Shown in pieces: positions 25,573-34,905 of a stretch of 64,000 nt of DNA. This stretch comes from CAWCQC01 sp963819905. GTDB taxonomy: Bacteria; Actinomycetota; Thermoleophilia; Gaiellales; Gaiellaceae. The stretch is from the NCBI GenBank assembly GCA_963819905.1, contig CAWFXP010000001.1, forward strand, positions 496,001-560,000, given 5' to 3'. Position 1 is the stretch's first letter. Each line of letters starts with the position of its first letter. Under the pieces are notes generated by a model. It did no database searches. It was not told where the DNA came from and saw only the letters and a program-made list of their open reading frames with translations. Both the position numbers and the translations under genes were made by a program.

Positions 25573-26217
25573 ATGAACGTGAAGAGTGACAGCGCGTCGA
25601 TCGTCGGCCGGATCTCCTCGGCAGCCGTCCACGAGGCCACCGGCCGGGGATGGGACGAGTGGTTCGAGGCGCTCGACGCGGCCGGAGCCGAAGCCTGGAG
25701 TCACGGGCAGATCGTGGCGTACCTCCGGGCCGAGCACGTGGACGCGACGACCGGCTGGTGGCGGCAGTCGATCACGGTGGCCTACGAGCAGGCTCGTGGC
25801 AAGCGGGCCGTCGGCGAGACGAGCTCCGGGTTCCAGATCGGCGTCCAGCGAAGCGTTGCAGCCGACGCGACGCGGGTGTGGGCGCTGATCACGTCGCGAC
25901 CCGAGCTCTGGCTCGGCGGGGGCCCGGCGCTTCGCTTCGTCGAGGGCGAGCGCTACGCCGTGCGAGGCGACCGCGGAGGCGCGGGCGTGAGCGGCGAGGT
26001 CCGGGTCGTGAAACCCGCGGACCGCCTCCGGATGACGTGGCAGCCCGAGGGCTGGCCCGCCCCGGCAACCCTCCAGCTGACGCTCTCGGGCTCGCGACCC
26101 GGCAAGACCGTCATCCGCGTCGACCTCGAGAAGCTGCCCGACGCGGCCGCTCGCGAGACCACGCGCACCCGCTGGCGCGAGGCGCTCGAGCAGATCGACG
26201 CCGCGCTTACGCGGTAA
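25573..26217 (+). CDS. DUF4287-like / SRPBCC (AHSA1-type) domain protein
   Basis: A 214-residue protein. The first 80 residues (GRGWDEWFEALDAAGAEAWS, then WWRQSITVAYEQARGKR) match the DUF4287-type segment often fused to START-like domains. The rest is an SRPBCC/AHSA1 ligand-binding fold (VQRSVAADATRVWALIT, RMTWQPEGWPAPATLQLTL). The ATG is chosen because AGGGAGGTTGAG precedes it; an upstream ATG at 25555 lacks a site. It converges with the HyuAB gene and overlaps its 3' end by 11 bases. The function is unknown; such proteins bind hydrophobic ligands or serve as stress or co-chaperone factors. Confidence 0.75.
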   Translation: MNVKSDSASIVGRISSAAVHEATGRGWDEWFEALDAAGAEAWSHGQIVAYLRAEHVDATTGWWRQSITVAYEQARGKRAVGETSSGFQIGVQRSVAADATRVWALITSRPELWLGGGPALRFVEGERYAVRGDRGGAGVSGEVRVVKPADRLRMTWQPEGWPAPATLQLTLSGSRPGKTVIRVDLEKLPDAAARETTRTRWREALEQIDAALTR

Positions 26218-29200
26218 CGGCCTCCCGACCGCGCCTGCGCTCGGTGGCGGCCGGATCCACCGTCATCGTCTCCGTGTCGATGACGACGCCGTAGTCGCGC
26301 TCGGCGAGCTCGACGGTGGTGAAGCCGTCGAGCACGTCGGCCAGCACCTGCAGCGGATCGCGCTCGAGCGGGTCGCCGTAGCCGCCGGAGTTGGGAACGG
26401 CGATCTCGATCGTCGAGCCGGCCTTGAGCGTCTTGCCCGTGAACTTGGCTGGCCAGAACTCGACCGTCCCGTCCGGCTCGGTGATCTTGCCGTAGGCGAG
26501 CGTGCCCTCGTGGCCGCCGAAGATGCCCCAGGGCGGATCCGACTCGACGCGGTCGCCTTCGCAGGAGACGATGGTGTCGACGAGGAAGCGGTTGGTGCGA
26601 ACCATGCCGATGCCGCCGCGCCATTTGCCGGCGGCGCACGGGTCGTCGCGGAGCTCGTAGCGCTCGGTCCGCATCGGGAAGCGCCACTCGAGCTCCTCGA
26701 TCGGGTTGTTGCGGGTGTTTGCGATCAGGCAGTCGACGGAGTCGAGGCCGTCGCGGCCGGGCCGGCCGCCGTAGGAGCCCTCGTCGACCTCCAGGTAGAC
26801 CCAGTACTCCCGCTCCTCCTCGTCGTAGCCGGAGTAAGCGAGGAAGTGGAGGTGGGCGGAGTTGCCGGCCGTGATCTGATCGGGCAGGACGGGGGCGAGC
26901 GCCCGCAGGGCGAGGTCGACCGCGCGCTGCACCTGGCAGAAGCGGGCGAAGCAGGCCCGCGGGTAGTTCGGGTTGAAGATCGAGCCCTTCGGAGCGATGA
27001 CGTTGACGGGCGCGAGCATGCCCTCGTTCTGCGGGACGAATACCGGGTAGGTCGCCTCGTCGAGGAAGATCATCCTGGTGATGAACGTCATCGCCGAGAC
27101 CGTGGTGCCCTCGTACGGGCAGTTGTAGCCGGTCGGCACCTCGTCGCTCGAGCCGGTCAGGTCGAAGGTGATCTCGTCGCCGGCGATCTCGACCGCGATC
27201 TTGACCGGCAGCTTCTTGCCCCGGTTGACGCCGTCGTCGTCGAGCCAGCCCACCTCCGTCTCGTAGCGTCCGTCGGGGACCTTCGCGATCTCCTGACGCA
27301 GCATCTGCTCGGAGTAGTCGAGCCACGCCCGGGCGACGCCGAGCACGGTCTCCTGCCCGTAACGCGACAGCAGCTCCGCGTACCGCCGCTTGGCGAGCTC
27401 GCAGGCGGCGATCATCGCCCGGATGTCGCCGTTGTTGAAGGACGGGGTGCGGACGTTCTCGAGGATGTGCTTCCAGAGCGCAGCCTGCCAGACCCCCTTC
27501 TCCTGAAGCTTGACGGCCCGGTAGATGTTGCCCTCCGACCAGTTGTCGACGAGGTCGATCGCCAGGCCGGGATAGGCGCCGCCGATGTCGAGCACGTGCG
27601 CCGACGCGCCGGAGAAGCCGACGAGCTCGCCCTCGAAGAAGATCGGGATCACGATCGCCACGTCAGGAGAGTGCGTCGCGCCCCCGTACGGGTCGTTGTG
27701 GAGAATCACGTCGCCGTCATGGATGTCGTCGTCGAGGAGGGCGATCACGTTCTTCACGATCTTCGGCATCGCGCCCATGAACATCGGCGTCGAGTCCGAC
27801 TCGGCCAGCTCGTTGCCCTCGCGGTCGAAGATCCCCGCGCCCAGGTCCTCGGACTCGCGGATGATCGACGAGTAGGACATCCGGTAGAGGACGCCGGCCA
27901 TCTCCTTCGCGATCGAGGCGAACGCACCGCCGATCACGCGCATCAGGATCGGCGTCGCGAGCCCGGCTCCGCGCGCGCCTTCGGCGCGCTCCCTGGAGGT
28001 GCAGTCGATCACGATGTTGCCGTGCCCGTCGATCTCGGCGGCCAGCCCGGGCGGGATCACGGTCGTCGTGTCGTACTGCTCGACGATCGCCGGCCCCACG
28101 AACCGGTCGCCGGCGCGCAACAGTGCGCGCTCGAAGAACGGCGTCAGGTGTCGCTCCGCCTTCCCGTCGACGTCGAACACGACCTCTCGCTCGAGCGTCT
28201 GCGCCCGCGACGGATCGCCGTCGCCGCGCTCGACTGCGGGTGCCTCGAGCTCGTCGACGCGCCCGATCGCGACCGCCCGGATATTGATGATCTCGACCGA
28301 CGCCTCGAACCGGTGCCCGTACTCGGCCTCGTGTGCGGCGTGGAAGCGCTCCGCGAGCTCCTCCACCCAGGCCGGATCGACGGCGCCGGCGGGCACCTCG
28401 GTGCGCACCTCGTAACCCTGCCCGGCGTACCGGCAGTCGGCGAGGCGCCTGACGAGCCGGCGGTCCTCGGGCACGCCGTCGGCGTCGAGCTGTGAGACCG
28501 CTTGCTCGACCAGCTCGTCGAACCGCGCCGCGAGCCGTGCCTCGTCGAGGCTCTTCAGCTGATGGCGCTCCGTGGCCACGAACTCGTGCTGGAGATCGGT
28601 CGCCAGGAGCCCGGTCGCGGCGATGATCCCCGGGTGGGGCGGGACCAGCACCCGTGCGATCTCGAGCTCGCGTGCGATATCGCAGGCGAACAACGGCCCG
28701 GCGCCCCCGGCCGCGACGAGCGTGAACTCGCGCGGGTCGTAGCCGCGCCTGACCGAGTTCAGCTCGATCGCCTGGGTCATGCCGTACTTCTGGATCTGGA
28801 GCGCCCCGAGCGCCGCCTCCTCCACCGACATCCCGAGCTCTTCGGCCACCGCTGCCATGGCCGTCTCGGCCCGCGAGCGGTCGAGCAGCATCGCGCCTCC
28901 TAGCAGGCCGCGATCCTCGCGCAGCCTCCCGAGGAGAAGCTGGGCGTCGGTCGCCGTCGGCAGCGTCCCGCCGCGCCCGTAGCAGGCCGGCCCCGGATCC
29001 GCGCCCGCCGACTGCGGTCCCACCCGGAACACGCCGCCCGGATCCACGTAGGCGATCGAGCCGCCGCCCGCCCCGATCGAGTCGATGTCGACCATCGGCA
29101 CCATCGCCTGGTAGTCGCCGATCTTCGTGTCCAGCAGATGGCGCATTCGCAGCTGCCCGCCCGCGGCCACGCCGATGTCCGCCGACGTGCCCCCGATGTC

Positions 29201-30067
29201 CAGCGTCACGACGTTCTCGAAGCCGGCAACCCGGCCGGCCCAGATGCCGCCGATCAGCCCCGCCACCGGCCCCGACATGAGCAGGTTCACCGGCCGCTGC
29301 GCCGCGGACTCGACCGTTGCCATGCCACCCGAGGACTGCATCAGCTGCACGGCGTGCGCGAACCCCGCAGCTCGCATCGCCTCGTCGAAGCGGGCGACGT
29401 AGCGAGAGACCTTCGGCCCCACGTAGGCGTTCAGGCACACCGTCGAGAACCGCTCGAACTCCCGATAGAGCGGCAGCACCTCGTGCGAGACCGACAGGTA
29501 GGCCTCGGGGAACTCCTCGAGCAGGATCTCCTTGATCCGCTGCTCGTGCGCAGGATTCAGGTACGAGTGCAGGAGGCACACCGCGACCGCCTCCACGCCC
29601 GCGTCCCTGAGTGCCCGCGCCTGTTCGCGCACCTCCTCCTCGTCGAGCTCGACGAGCACGTCGCCGTCCGGGACCGTGACGCGCTCCTTCACGGTCAGCC
29701 GGTGCCGGCGCTTCACGAGCGGTCGCGACTGCCACGGAAGCTCCTGCTGGAGGGAGAAGTTGAACGGCTTCTTGTGCCGTGCGATATGGAGGATGTCCCG
29801 CATTCCGTCCGTCGTCAGCAGCCCGACCTCTGCACCCGAATGCGTCAACGCGATGTTCGTCGCCACGGTCGTCCCGTGCAGAAGGTTCTCGACCTCGCCC
29901 AGGGTGACGCCGGCCTTGCCGCACAGGTCGTCGATCCCCTGCACCGTCCCGCGTGCCGGGTCGTCAGGCGTCGAGGGCACCTTGTCGACCGTGATCCGGC
30001 CGGACTCCTCGTCGACCAGGATCAGGTCGGTGAACGTGCCGCCGACGTCGACGCCGATCCGTCTCAT
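26207..30067 (-). CDS. Fused hydantoinase/5-oxoprolinase (HyuA-HyuB fusion)
   Basis: A 1286-residue protein, the length of single-chain 5-oxoprolinase. Residues 1 to about 700 are HyuA: GVDVGGTFTDLILVDE (phosphate loop), LHGTTVATNIAL, LMSGPVAGLIGG, LDIGGTSADIGV and AGGGSIAYVDPGG. Residues about 720-1286 are HyuB: MRVIGGAFASIAKEMAGVLY, HNDPYGGATHSPDVA, GFSGASAHVLDIGG and KWRGGIGMVR. HyuB copy 2 keeps the canonical DPYxGGTH-like block that is altered in the split copy at 1720. The ATG overlaps the LLM oxidoreductase stop (ATGA), so it is the third gene of a minus-strand operon from 31761. It hydrolyses a five-membered cyclic amide with ATP; N-methylhydantoin is inferred from the sarcosine dehydrogenase nearby, 5-oxoproline is the alternative. 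Confidence 0.9.
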   Translation of the reverse strand: MRRIGVDVGGTFTDLILVDEESGRITVDKVPSTPDDPARGTVQGIDDLCGKAGVTLGEVENLLHGTTVATNIALTHSGAEVGLLTTDGMRDILHIARHKKPFNFSLQQELPWQSRPLVKRRHRLTVKERVTVPDGDVLVELDEEEVREQARALRDAGVEAVAVCLLHSYLNPAHEQRIKEILLEEFPEAYLSVSHEVLPLYREFERFSTVCLNAYVGPKVSRYVARFDEAMRAAGFAHAVQLMQSSGGMATVESAAQRPVNLLMSGPVAGLIGGIWAGRVAGFENVVTLDIGGTSADIGVAAGGQLRMRHLLDTKIGDYQAMVPMVDIDSIGAGGGSIAYVDPGGVFRVGPQSAGADPGPACYGRGGTLPTATDAQLLLGRLREDRGLLGGAMLLDRSRAETAMAAVAEELGMSVEEAALGALQIQKYGMTQAIELNSVRRGYDPREFTLVAAGGAGPLFACDIARELEIARVLVPPHPGIIAATGLLATDLQHEFVATERHQLKSLDEARLAARFDELVEQAVSQLDADGVPEDRRLVRRLADCRYAGQGYEVRTEVPAGAVDPAWVEELAERFHAAHEAEYGHRFEASVEIINIRAVAIGRVDELEAPAVERGDGDPSRAQTLEREVVFDVDGKAERHLTPFFERALLRAGDRFVGPAIVEQYDTTTVIPPGLAAEIDGHGNIVIDCTSRERAEGARGAGLATPILMRVIGGAFASIAKEMAGVLYRMSYSSIIRESEDLGAGIFDREGNELAESDSTPMFMGAMPKIVKNVIALLDDDIHDGDVILHNDPYGGATHSPDVAIVIPIFFEGELVGFSGASAHVLDIGGAYPGLAIDLVDNWSEGNIYRAVKLQEKGVWQAALWKHILENVRTPSFNNGDIRAMIAACELAKRRYAELLSRYGQETVLGVARAWLDYSEQMLRQEIAKVPDGRYETEVGWLDDDGVNRGKKLPVKIAVEIAGDEITFDLTGSSDEVPTGYNCPYEGTTVSAMTFITRMIFLDEATYPVFVPQNEGMLAPVNVIAPKGSIFNPNYPRACFARFCQVQRAVDLALRALAPVLPDQITAGNSAHLHFLAYSGYDEEEREYWVYLEVDEGSYGGRPGRDGLDSVDCLIANTRNNPIEELEWRFPMRTERYELRDDPCAAGKWRGGIGMVRTNRFLVDTIVSCEGDRVESDPPWGIFGGHEGTLAYGKITEPDGTVEFWPAKFTGKTLKAGSTIEIAVPNSGGYGDPLERDPLQVLADVLDGFTTVELAERDYGVVIDTETMTVDPAATERRRGREAVTA

Positions 30068-31077
30068 CGCGACACTCCGGCCGCTGCCAGCGGCTTGACG
30101 ATCTCGCGCCCGACCTTGTCCATCTGGTCGAGCTCGCCGTTCAGGTACGCGCACGAGATCTCGTCGATCCCGAGCGCCTCGAGCTCACGTACCTTCGCCA
30201 GGCACTTCTCCGCGGAGCCTGCTATCGCGAAGTCGTCGACGAGCTCGCCGGTGAGGTAGTCGGTGTGGTCGGCGGCCGAGTCGAGGTGGCCGGCGTAGTA
30301 GTCGTAGTGGTCGCGGGCCTGCGGCAGCCGGGTCATCGGCTCGGGCATGCCGTGCTCCGGGTTGCGTTTCATCGTGTCCTCGATGTGGTTCGCGCAGGCG
30401 GCGGGGGCCCAGCGGCACTTCGTCCACGCCTCCTCCTGATCGTCCGAGACCCACATCGCGGTGAGAACCGAGAACTCGAGCGAATCCGGGTCGCGTCCCG
30501 CCTCCTCGGCCCCGGCGCGCACGTGCTCCATCGCCCACCGGACCGACACGGGGTTGACGCCCACGTAGAGCATGACCCGGTCGGCCAGCGCGCCCGCCGC
30601 CCGGAGGTTCTTGGGTCCGGTCGCCGACATGCAGATGGGGACAGGCACGTCCTCGGTCACCCAGCGGAAGTGGACGTCGGCGTCGTTCAGCCGCACCGTG
30701 CGGCCTGCCATGAGCTCGCGCAGGACCGGAATCGACTCGCGCAGCATCTTCGTCGGCACCGGATTCAGGCCCATCGTCCGCACGGCGCTGTCGCCGCGGC
30801 CGATGCCGAGCACCAGGCGGCCCGGGTGGAGCTGCGCCAGAGTCGCGTAGACGCTCGCCGTGACCGTGACGTGGCGCGTCCAGGGGTTCGTGACCGCCGT
30901 CCCGAAGACGATCTTCTCCGTCCGGTCGAGCCCGGAGGTCATGTACACGTAGACGTCTTGCCAGAGGATCTGCGAGTCGATGAACCAGGCGTACTCGTAG
31001 CCCGCTTCCTCGGCCTTCTTCACCGAGGTCATGCACTCCTCGAAGTCCTGGCACATGAACTGCGCGCCGATCGACAT
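30064..31077 (-). CDS. LLM-class oxidoreductase, probably F420-dependent (TIGR03842-like)
   Basis: A 337-residue luciferase-like TIM-barrel protein. It begins MSIGAQFMCQDFEECM, and has WFIDSQILWQDVY, FGTAVTNPWTRHVTVTASVY and the LVLGIGRGDSAVRTMGLNP block. These match the F420-dependent TIGR03842-type group that often lies next to hydantoinase or dihydropyrimidinase genes. The pairing with an isochorismatase-fold hydrolase also recalls RutA-RutB of uracil degradation, where RutA is an LLM enzyme, so an FMN-dependent ring-opening role is the alternative. F420 biosynthesis genes lie 5 kb away. The upstream hydrolase stop is 29 bases away. Confidence 0.85.
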   Translation of the reverse strand: MSIGAQFMCQDFEECMTSVKKAEEAGYEYAWFIDSQILWQDVYVYMTSGLDRTEKIVFGTAVTNPWTRHVTVTASVYATLAQLHPGRLVLGIGRGDSAVRTMGLNPVPTKMLRESIPVLRELMAGRTVRLNDADVHFRWVTEDVPVPICMSATGPKNLRAAGALADRVMLYVGVNPVSVRWAMEHVRAGAEEAGRDPDSLEFSVLTAMWVSDDQEEAWTKCRWAPAACANHIEDTMKRNPEHGMPEPMTRLPQARDHYDYYAGHLDSAADHTDYLTGELVDDFAIAGSAEKCLAKVRELEALGIDEISCAYLNGELDQMDKVGREIVKPLAAAGVSR

Positions 31078-31106
31078 GCTGAGGGCTCCTCTCCGACGTT
31101 CGTGGG

Positions 31107-31761
31107 TCAGGCCGCCGTCATGACGGCGGGAAAGGTCGCGAGCTCGGCGAGCGTCCGCTCGAGGGTGTTCACCTGGCCCCAGCCGACGCTGATCATCTCG
31201 ATCGCCGGCGCGTGGAGGTGCGGGAGGGTCGTCCCGGTCGCCTCCTCGACGACGATCGGCTTGAAGTTCCGGAAGAGGGCGTCCTTGCGTGGTCGCGCCG
31301 ACGCACTGGTTCGTAAGCACACCGGTGATGAGGACCGTCTCGGCGTCGAGGCCGCGCAGGACCAGCTCGAGGTTCGTCTGGAAGAAAGCCGACAGGCGGT
31401 TCTTCTCGACGTACCAGTCCTCCGGGCGGGCGTCGAGCTCGTCGAGGAGCTCGTACCCCCACGTCCCCTGACGCAGGCCGCCGTCGTGGAGGATCTCGCG
31501 GATCTCCATGAACGGCCCGCCGTCCTCGAGCCCCTTCGTCCCGTGCCGCGTCCAGACGATCGGCACACCGCGCCGTCGGCACTCGTCGTTCAGGCGCTTC
31601 GTCGGCTCGATCACCCGCTGCATGTGCGAGATGTCGATCCCGTTCACGCCGTACCAGCCGTCCGGATGGAGGAAGTCGTTCTGGTCGTCGATCACGACGT
31701 GCACCGTCCGCTTCGGCACGAGGCTCCACGACGACTCTCGAACGTAGTGCGGGCTCGACAT
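31107..31761 (-). pseudogene. Isochorismatase-fold amidohydrolase, RutB/biuret hydrolase-like (one frameshift)
   Basis: A cysteine hydrolase of about 217 residues after removal of one base near 31287. Catalytic residues are the Asp in VHVVIDDQNDFLHPDG, the Lys in YVEKNRLSAFFQT and the Cys in TGVLTNQCVGATT; the break falls just after the Cys motif. The rest (FRNFKPIVVEEAT, EMISVGWGQVNTLERTLAEL) continues in the next frame. It is more like RutB or biuret hydrolase than the two paralogues at 3.7 and 12.5 kb. Uncorrected, the frame runs into the LLM gene. It is first in the operon; a GAGAGGAG ribosome site and a TetR-type palindrome lie upstream. Confidence 0.82.
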
Positions 31762-31780
31762 CTTCAGCTCCTCTCGCCGA

Positions 31781-31798
31781 CTAACTAGCGTTCGTTAG
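31781..31798. promoter_or_regulatory. Putative TetR operator in the divergent promoter region
   Basis: An imperfect 18-base palindrome with outer halves CTAAC and GTTAG (7 of 9 positions symmetric). It lies between the divergent tetR and hydrolase genes, directly upstream of the tetR -10 box. The CTAACG half recurs in the promoter at 34917. Confidence 0.6.
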
Positions 31799-31803
31799 CG
31801 TGC

Positions 31804-31809
31804 TATTCT
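31804..31809 (+). promoter_or_regulatory. Predicted -10 box (TATTCT) of tetR, leaderless spacing
   Basis: TATTCT is followed by six bases and the ATG at 31816. The operator at 31781-31798 occupies the -35/spacer region, so the repressor would block its own promoter. Confidence 0.55.
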
Positions 31810-31815
31810 GCGCGA

Positions 31816-32406
31816 ATGTCCCAGGCCGTGTCAAGCCAGGTCGGAACCGAGAGGCGGATCCTCGAGGCCGCGACGGCGCTCTTCTACGAGAAGGGCTACC
31901 ACGGTACGACGATGCGCGAGGTCGCTGCCGCAGTCGGCATCAAGGCCGGCAGCCTCTACAACCACTACCCGGGCAAGGAGGACCTCCTCTTCCGGATCGC
32001 GCACGGGACGATGGAGGAGCTGCTCGTCGGGGGGCGGGAGGCGACGGCGCGCCGCCCGGTCGCCGTCCGAGCGGCTGCGCGCCCTCGTCGCCTGGCACGT
32101 GGTCTACCACGCCGAGAAGCGCTTTCAGGCGCGCGTCGCCGACGAGCAGCTCCACGCGCTCGGTCCCGAGCGTCGCGAGCTCGTCGTGCGGATTCGCGAC
32201 GACTACACGGCGCTCTTCAAGGAGATTCTCGAGGCGGGCCGGGAAGCAGGAGGGGTGGTCGGTTCCGAGCACGTCGCTGATCACGCTCGCCATCGGCGGC
32301 ATGTGCACGTTCGTGGATACCTGGTACCAGGACGGCGGCCCCTCGAGCGCCGCACGAGATCGCCGAGATGTACGCGGACTTCGTCCTGGCAGCGCTCCGC
32401 GGCTGA
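31816..32406 (+). pseudogene. TetR-family transcriptional regulator (three frameshifts)
   Basis: The N-terminal helix-turn-helix is complete: ERRILEAATALFYEKGYHGT, then MREVAAAVGIKAGSLYNHY. Three single-base insertions, near 32050, 32260 and 32348, split the ligand domain into pieces that still read as protein (LRALVAWHVVYHAEKRFQAR, LITLAIGGMCTFVDTWY, EIAEMYADFVLAALRG). Together they give 195 residues, the normal TetR length. It is divergent from the hydantoinase operon and close to the sarcosine dehydrogenase gene, and related palindromes lie in both promoters, so it probably represses both. If the insertions are real, the regulon would be constitutively active. Confidence 0.82.
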
Positions 32407-32409
32407 GGC

Positions 32410-32478
32410 GGAGGGGCCGGACCTGTCCGGCCTGACGACGCGGCAGGCGGCTAGAGGCGGGACAGGTCCCGCCTCTAC
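32410..32478. repeat. Pair of inverted GTAGG-family repeats between convergent genes
   Basis: Units at 32410-32433 (plus, stem GGGCCGGA/TCCGGCC) and 32452-32478 (minus). The second has an extended stem in which A replaces G in the 5' flank and T replaces C on the other side, so pairing is kept (AGAGGCGGGA with TCCCGCCTCT around CCTG). The pair fills the gap between the tetR stop and the dehydrogenase stop and includes that dehydrogenase stop codon. Confidence 0.82.
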
Positions 32479-34899
32479 GCGAAGAGCCGTTCGTTCGCCG
32501 CGTCGTAGAGCGGCTGCGCTGCGACCGTTGCCGGCCTGCGCTCGCCGAGGATCCCGACGTGGAGCCGAGTGCCCGGCGCGGCGTGCTCCGCCGGGAGGTA
32601 GGCGAGCGCGATCGAGGCCCCGAGCGTGTGCCCGAAGCCGCCCGAGGCGACGTAGGCGACCGGACGCTCCCCGTCCGCGAACACCGGCTCGTGGCCATGG
32701 GCGTCGGCGCCGTCGGCGTCGACGACGAGGCAGGAGAGGAGCCAGCGGCTGCCGGCCTCGCGTTCGCGGAGCAGGGCGTCGCGGCCGAGGAAGTCGCCCT
32801 TGTCGAAGGCGACGAAGCGCTCGAGGCCGGCCATGAGCGGCGTCCAGTCCGCCGACATGTCGGCGCCCCAGAGCCGGTAGCACTTCTCGAGGCGCATCGA
32901 CTCGAGCGCGCGGTAGCCGAAGTCGACCAGGCCCAGGGGCTCCCCGGCCTCGAGCACCCTCTCGTAGAGGTGACGCTGGTACTCGACGGGGTGGTGCAGC
33001 TCGTAGCCGAGCTCGCCGACGTAGGAGACGCGCAGGACGCGAGCCGGTGCCATCCCGACCTCGAGCTCGCGGCAGCGGAAGAAGGGGAACGCCTCGTTCG
33101 AGATGTCGGCGCGCGTCAGGCCCTGGAGAAGCTCGCGCGAACGCGGCCCGGCGAGCGTCAGGACGCCGTAGCGGGCAGTCAGGTTCTCGACGCGAACCGA
33201 GCCGTCGTCGGGAGCGTGTGCCTGGATCCAGGCCAGGTCGTGCGTCTCCGTCGCAGCGGCCGACACGACGTAGAAGCGGTCCTCGGCGAGGCGGGTGACG
33301 GTGAGGTCGGCCTCGATGCCCCCCTTCGGCGTGCACATCTGCGTGAGCGACATCCGGCCGGGCTCCGCCGGGAGCCGGTTCGCGCACAGCCGGTCGAGGA
33401 GCGCCTCGGCCCCCGGTCCGGAGACCTCGTACTTCGCGAAGCTCGTCTGGTCGAGAACGCCGACGGCCGAGCGCACCGCCACGGCACTCCCGGCCGACGG
33501 CGTCGTGCCAGTTCCCACGGCGGAACGAGTAGTCGTCCTCCGACGGGCCGTCCGGTGTCGCGAACCAGAGGGGTCGCTCCCAGCCGAAGCGAGCGCCGAA
33601 GACGGCCCCGCGCTCTCGCAGCCGGTCGTAGAGGGCGTCCGTCTTCAGCGGACGGCCGGCGGGCCGCTCCTCCTCGGGGAAGTGGACGTCGTACTCTCGC
33701 TCGTAGACCTCGCAGGCCCGGCGCGCGGTGTACGTCGTGCCCGCGTAGTCGCCGAACCGACTGACGTCGATCTCCCACATGTTGTCCGACGGCTGGCCGT
33801 CGACGATCCACTCGGCCGCGTAGCGCCCCGCGCCGCCCGACCAGACGATGCCGAAGATCGAGAAGCCTGCGAGGACGTGGAAGTCCCTGAGCCCCGGGAC
33901 GGGTCCCATGAGGCAGCGTCCGTCCGGGGTGTAGCCGTCCGGCCCGTTGATCGGCTTTCTCATGGCTGTCTCGGCGAGAACGGGGATCCGCTCCGCGGCC
34001 GCCTCCAGGCACGGCAGGACCCTGCCGAGGTCGGGCTTGAGGAGACGGTTGTGGAAGCCCTTCGGGATCCCGTTCAGCGCCCAGGGCTCGATCTCGCGCT
34101 CGAACGGGCCGACCAGGAGGCTCTCGTTGTCCTGACGCGCGTAGAAGCTCGCGTCGGGGTCACGCAGGACGGGCAGGGTGTCGTCGCCGGCGCGCAGCCC
34201 GGCGATCGGCTCGGTGATCACGTAGTGATGCGGCATCGAGACGATCGGCAGCGTCACGCCGACGGAGGCGGCGAGCTCGCGCGACCACTGACCGGCGGCG
34301 AGGACGACGATGCCGGCTCGGACCTCCCCGGCGCCGGTCTCGAGCCGCCAGCCCGACGCCGCACGCTCGAGGCCGGTCACGGGCGCGGGTCTGTGGATCC
34401 GCGCTCCGCGGTCGGTGGCGCCCTTCGCGTAGGCGTTCGCGAGGCTCGTCGGATCGATCCAGCCGTCGGTCGGGAGGTGGGCCGCGCCGACGAGGTCGAC
34501 GGGATCCATGAGCGGAAACAGCTCCGCCGCCCGCGCGGGCGCGACGACGTCGAACGGCACGTCGAGGAGCTCGGCGACGCCGGCGACGTGGGCGAACTCG
34601 TCGAGCCGGTCGCGTGACTGGGCGAGCCGCAGGGACCCGGTGGGATGGAAGCCGACCGGCTGGCCCGTCTCGGCCTCGATCGACCGGTAGAGCTCGAGCG
34701 AGTACTTCAGGAGGCCCATGAGGTTGTAGCTCCCCGTGAACTGCGTGCAGAGCCCCGCTGCGTGCCAGGTCGTGCCGCTCGTCAGCTCCGCCTCCTCCAG
34801 CAGGACCGCGTCGGTCCAGCCGAGCTTCGCCAGGTGGTAGAGCACGGACAGGCCGCCGATTCCGCCTCCGATGACCGCGACCTTCGCCTCGGCGAGCAC
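32475..34899 (-). pseudogene. Sarcosine/dimethylglycine dehydrogenase (DAO + GcvT domains; one frameshift)
   Basis: After removing one base near 33484 the protein has 807 residues, like dimethylglycine and sarcosine dehydrogenases. Residues 1 to about 400 are the FAD domain: VAVIGGGIGGLSVLYHLAKLG and SGTTWHAAGLCTQF, whose His is the covalent flavin site of this family. A linker with RRGNWHDAVGRE follows. The C-terminal half is a folate-binding GcvT domain (GVLDQTSFAKYEVSGPGAEA, SYVGELGYELHHP). It oxidatively demethylates sarcosine or dimethylglycine, passing the one-carbon unit to tetrahydrofolate. The GTG start follows a promoter whose spacer contains a TetR-type palindrome. Confidence 0.87.
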
Positions 34900-34905
34900 G
34901 CGCAG

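Noticed and set aside
30064..31761. A fused isochorismatase-LLM protein of 565 residues
   Set aside because: The amidase's own C-terminus and stop (31107) are in the next frame. One extra base near 31287 makes the amidase frame run into the LLM gene, which has its own ATG.
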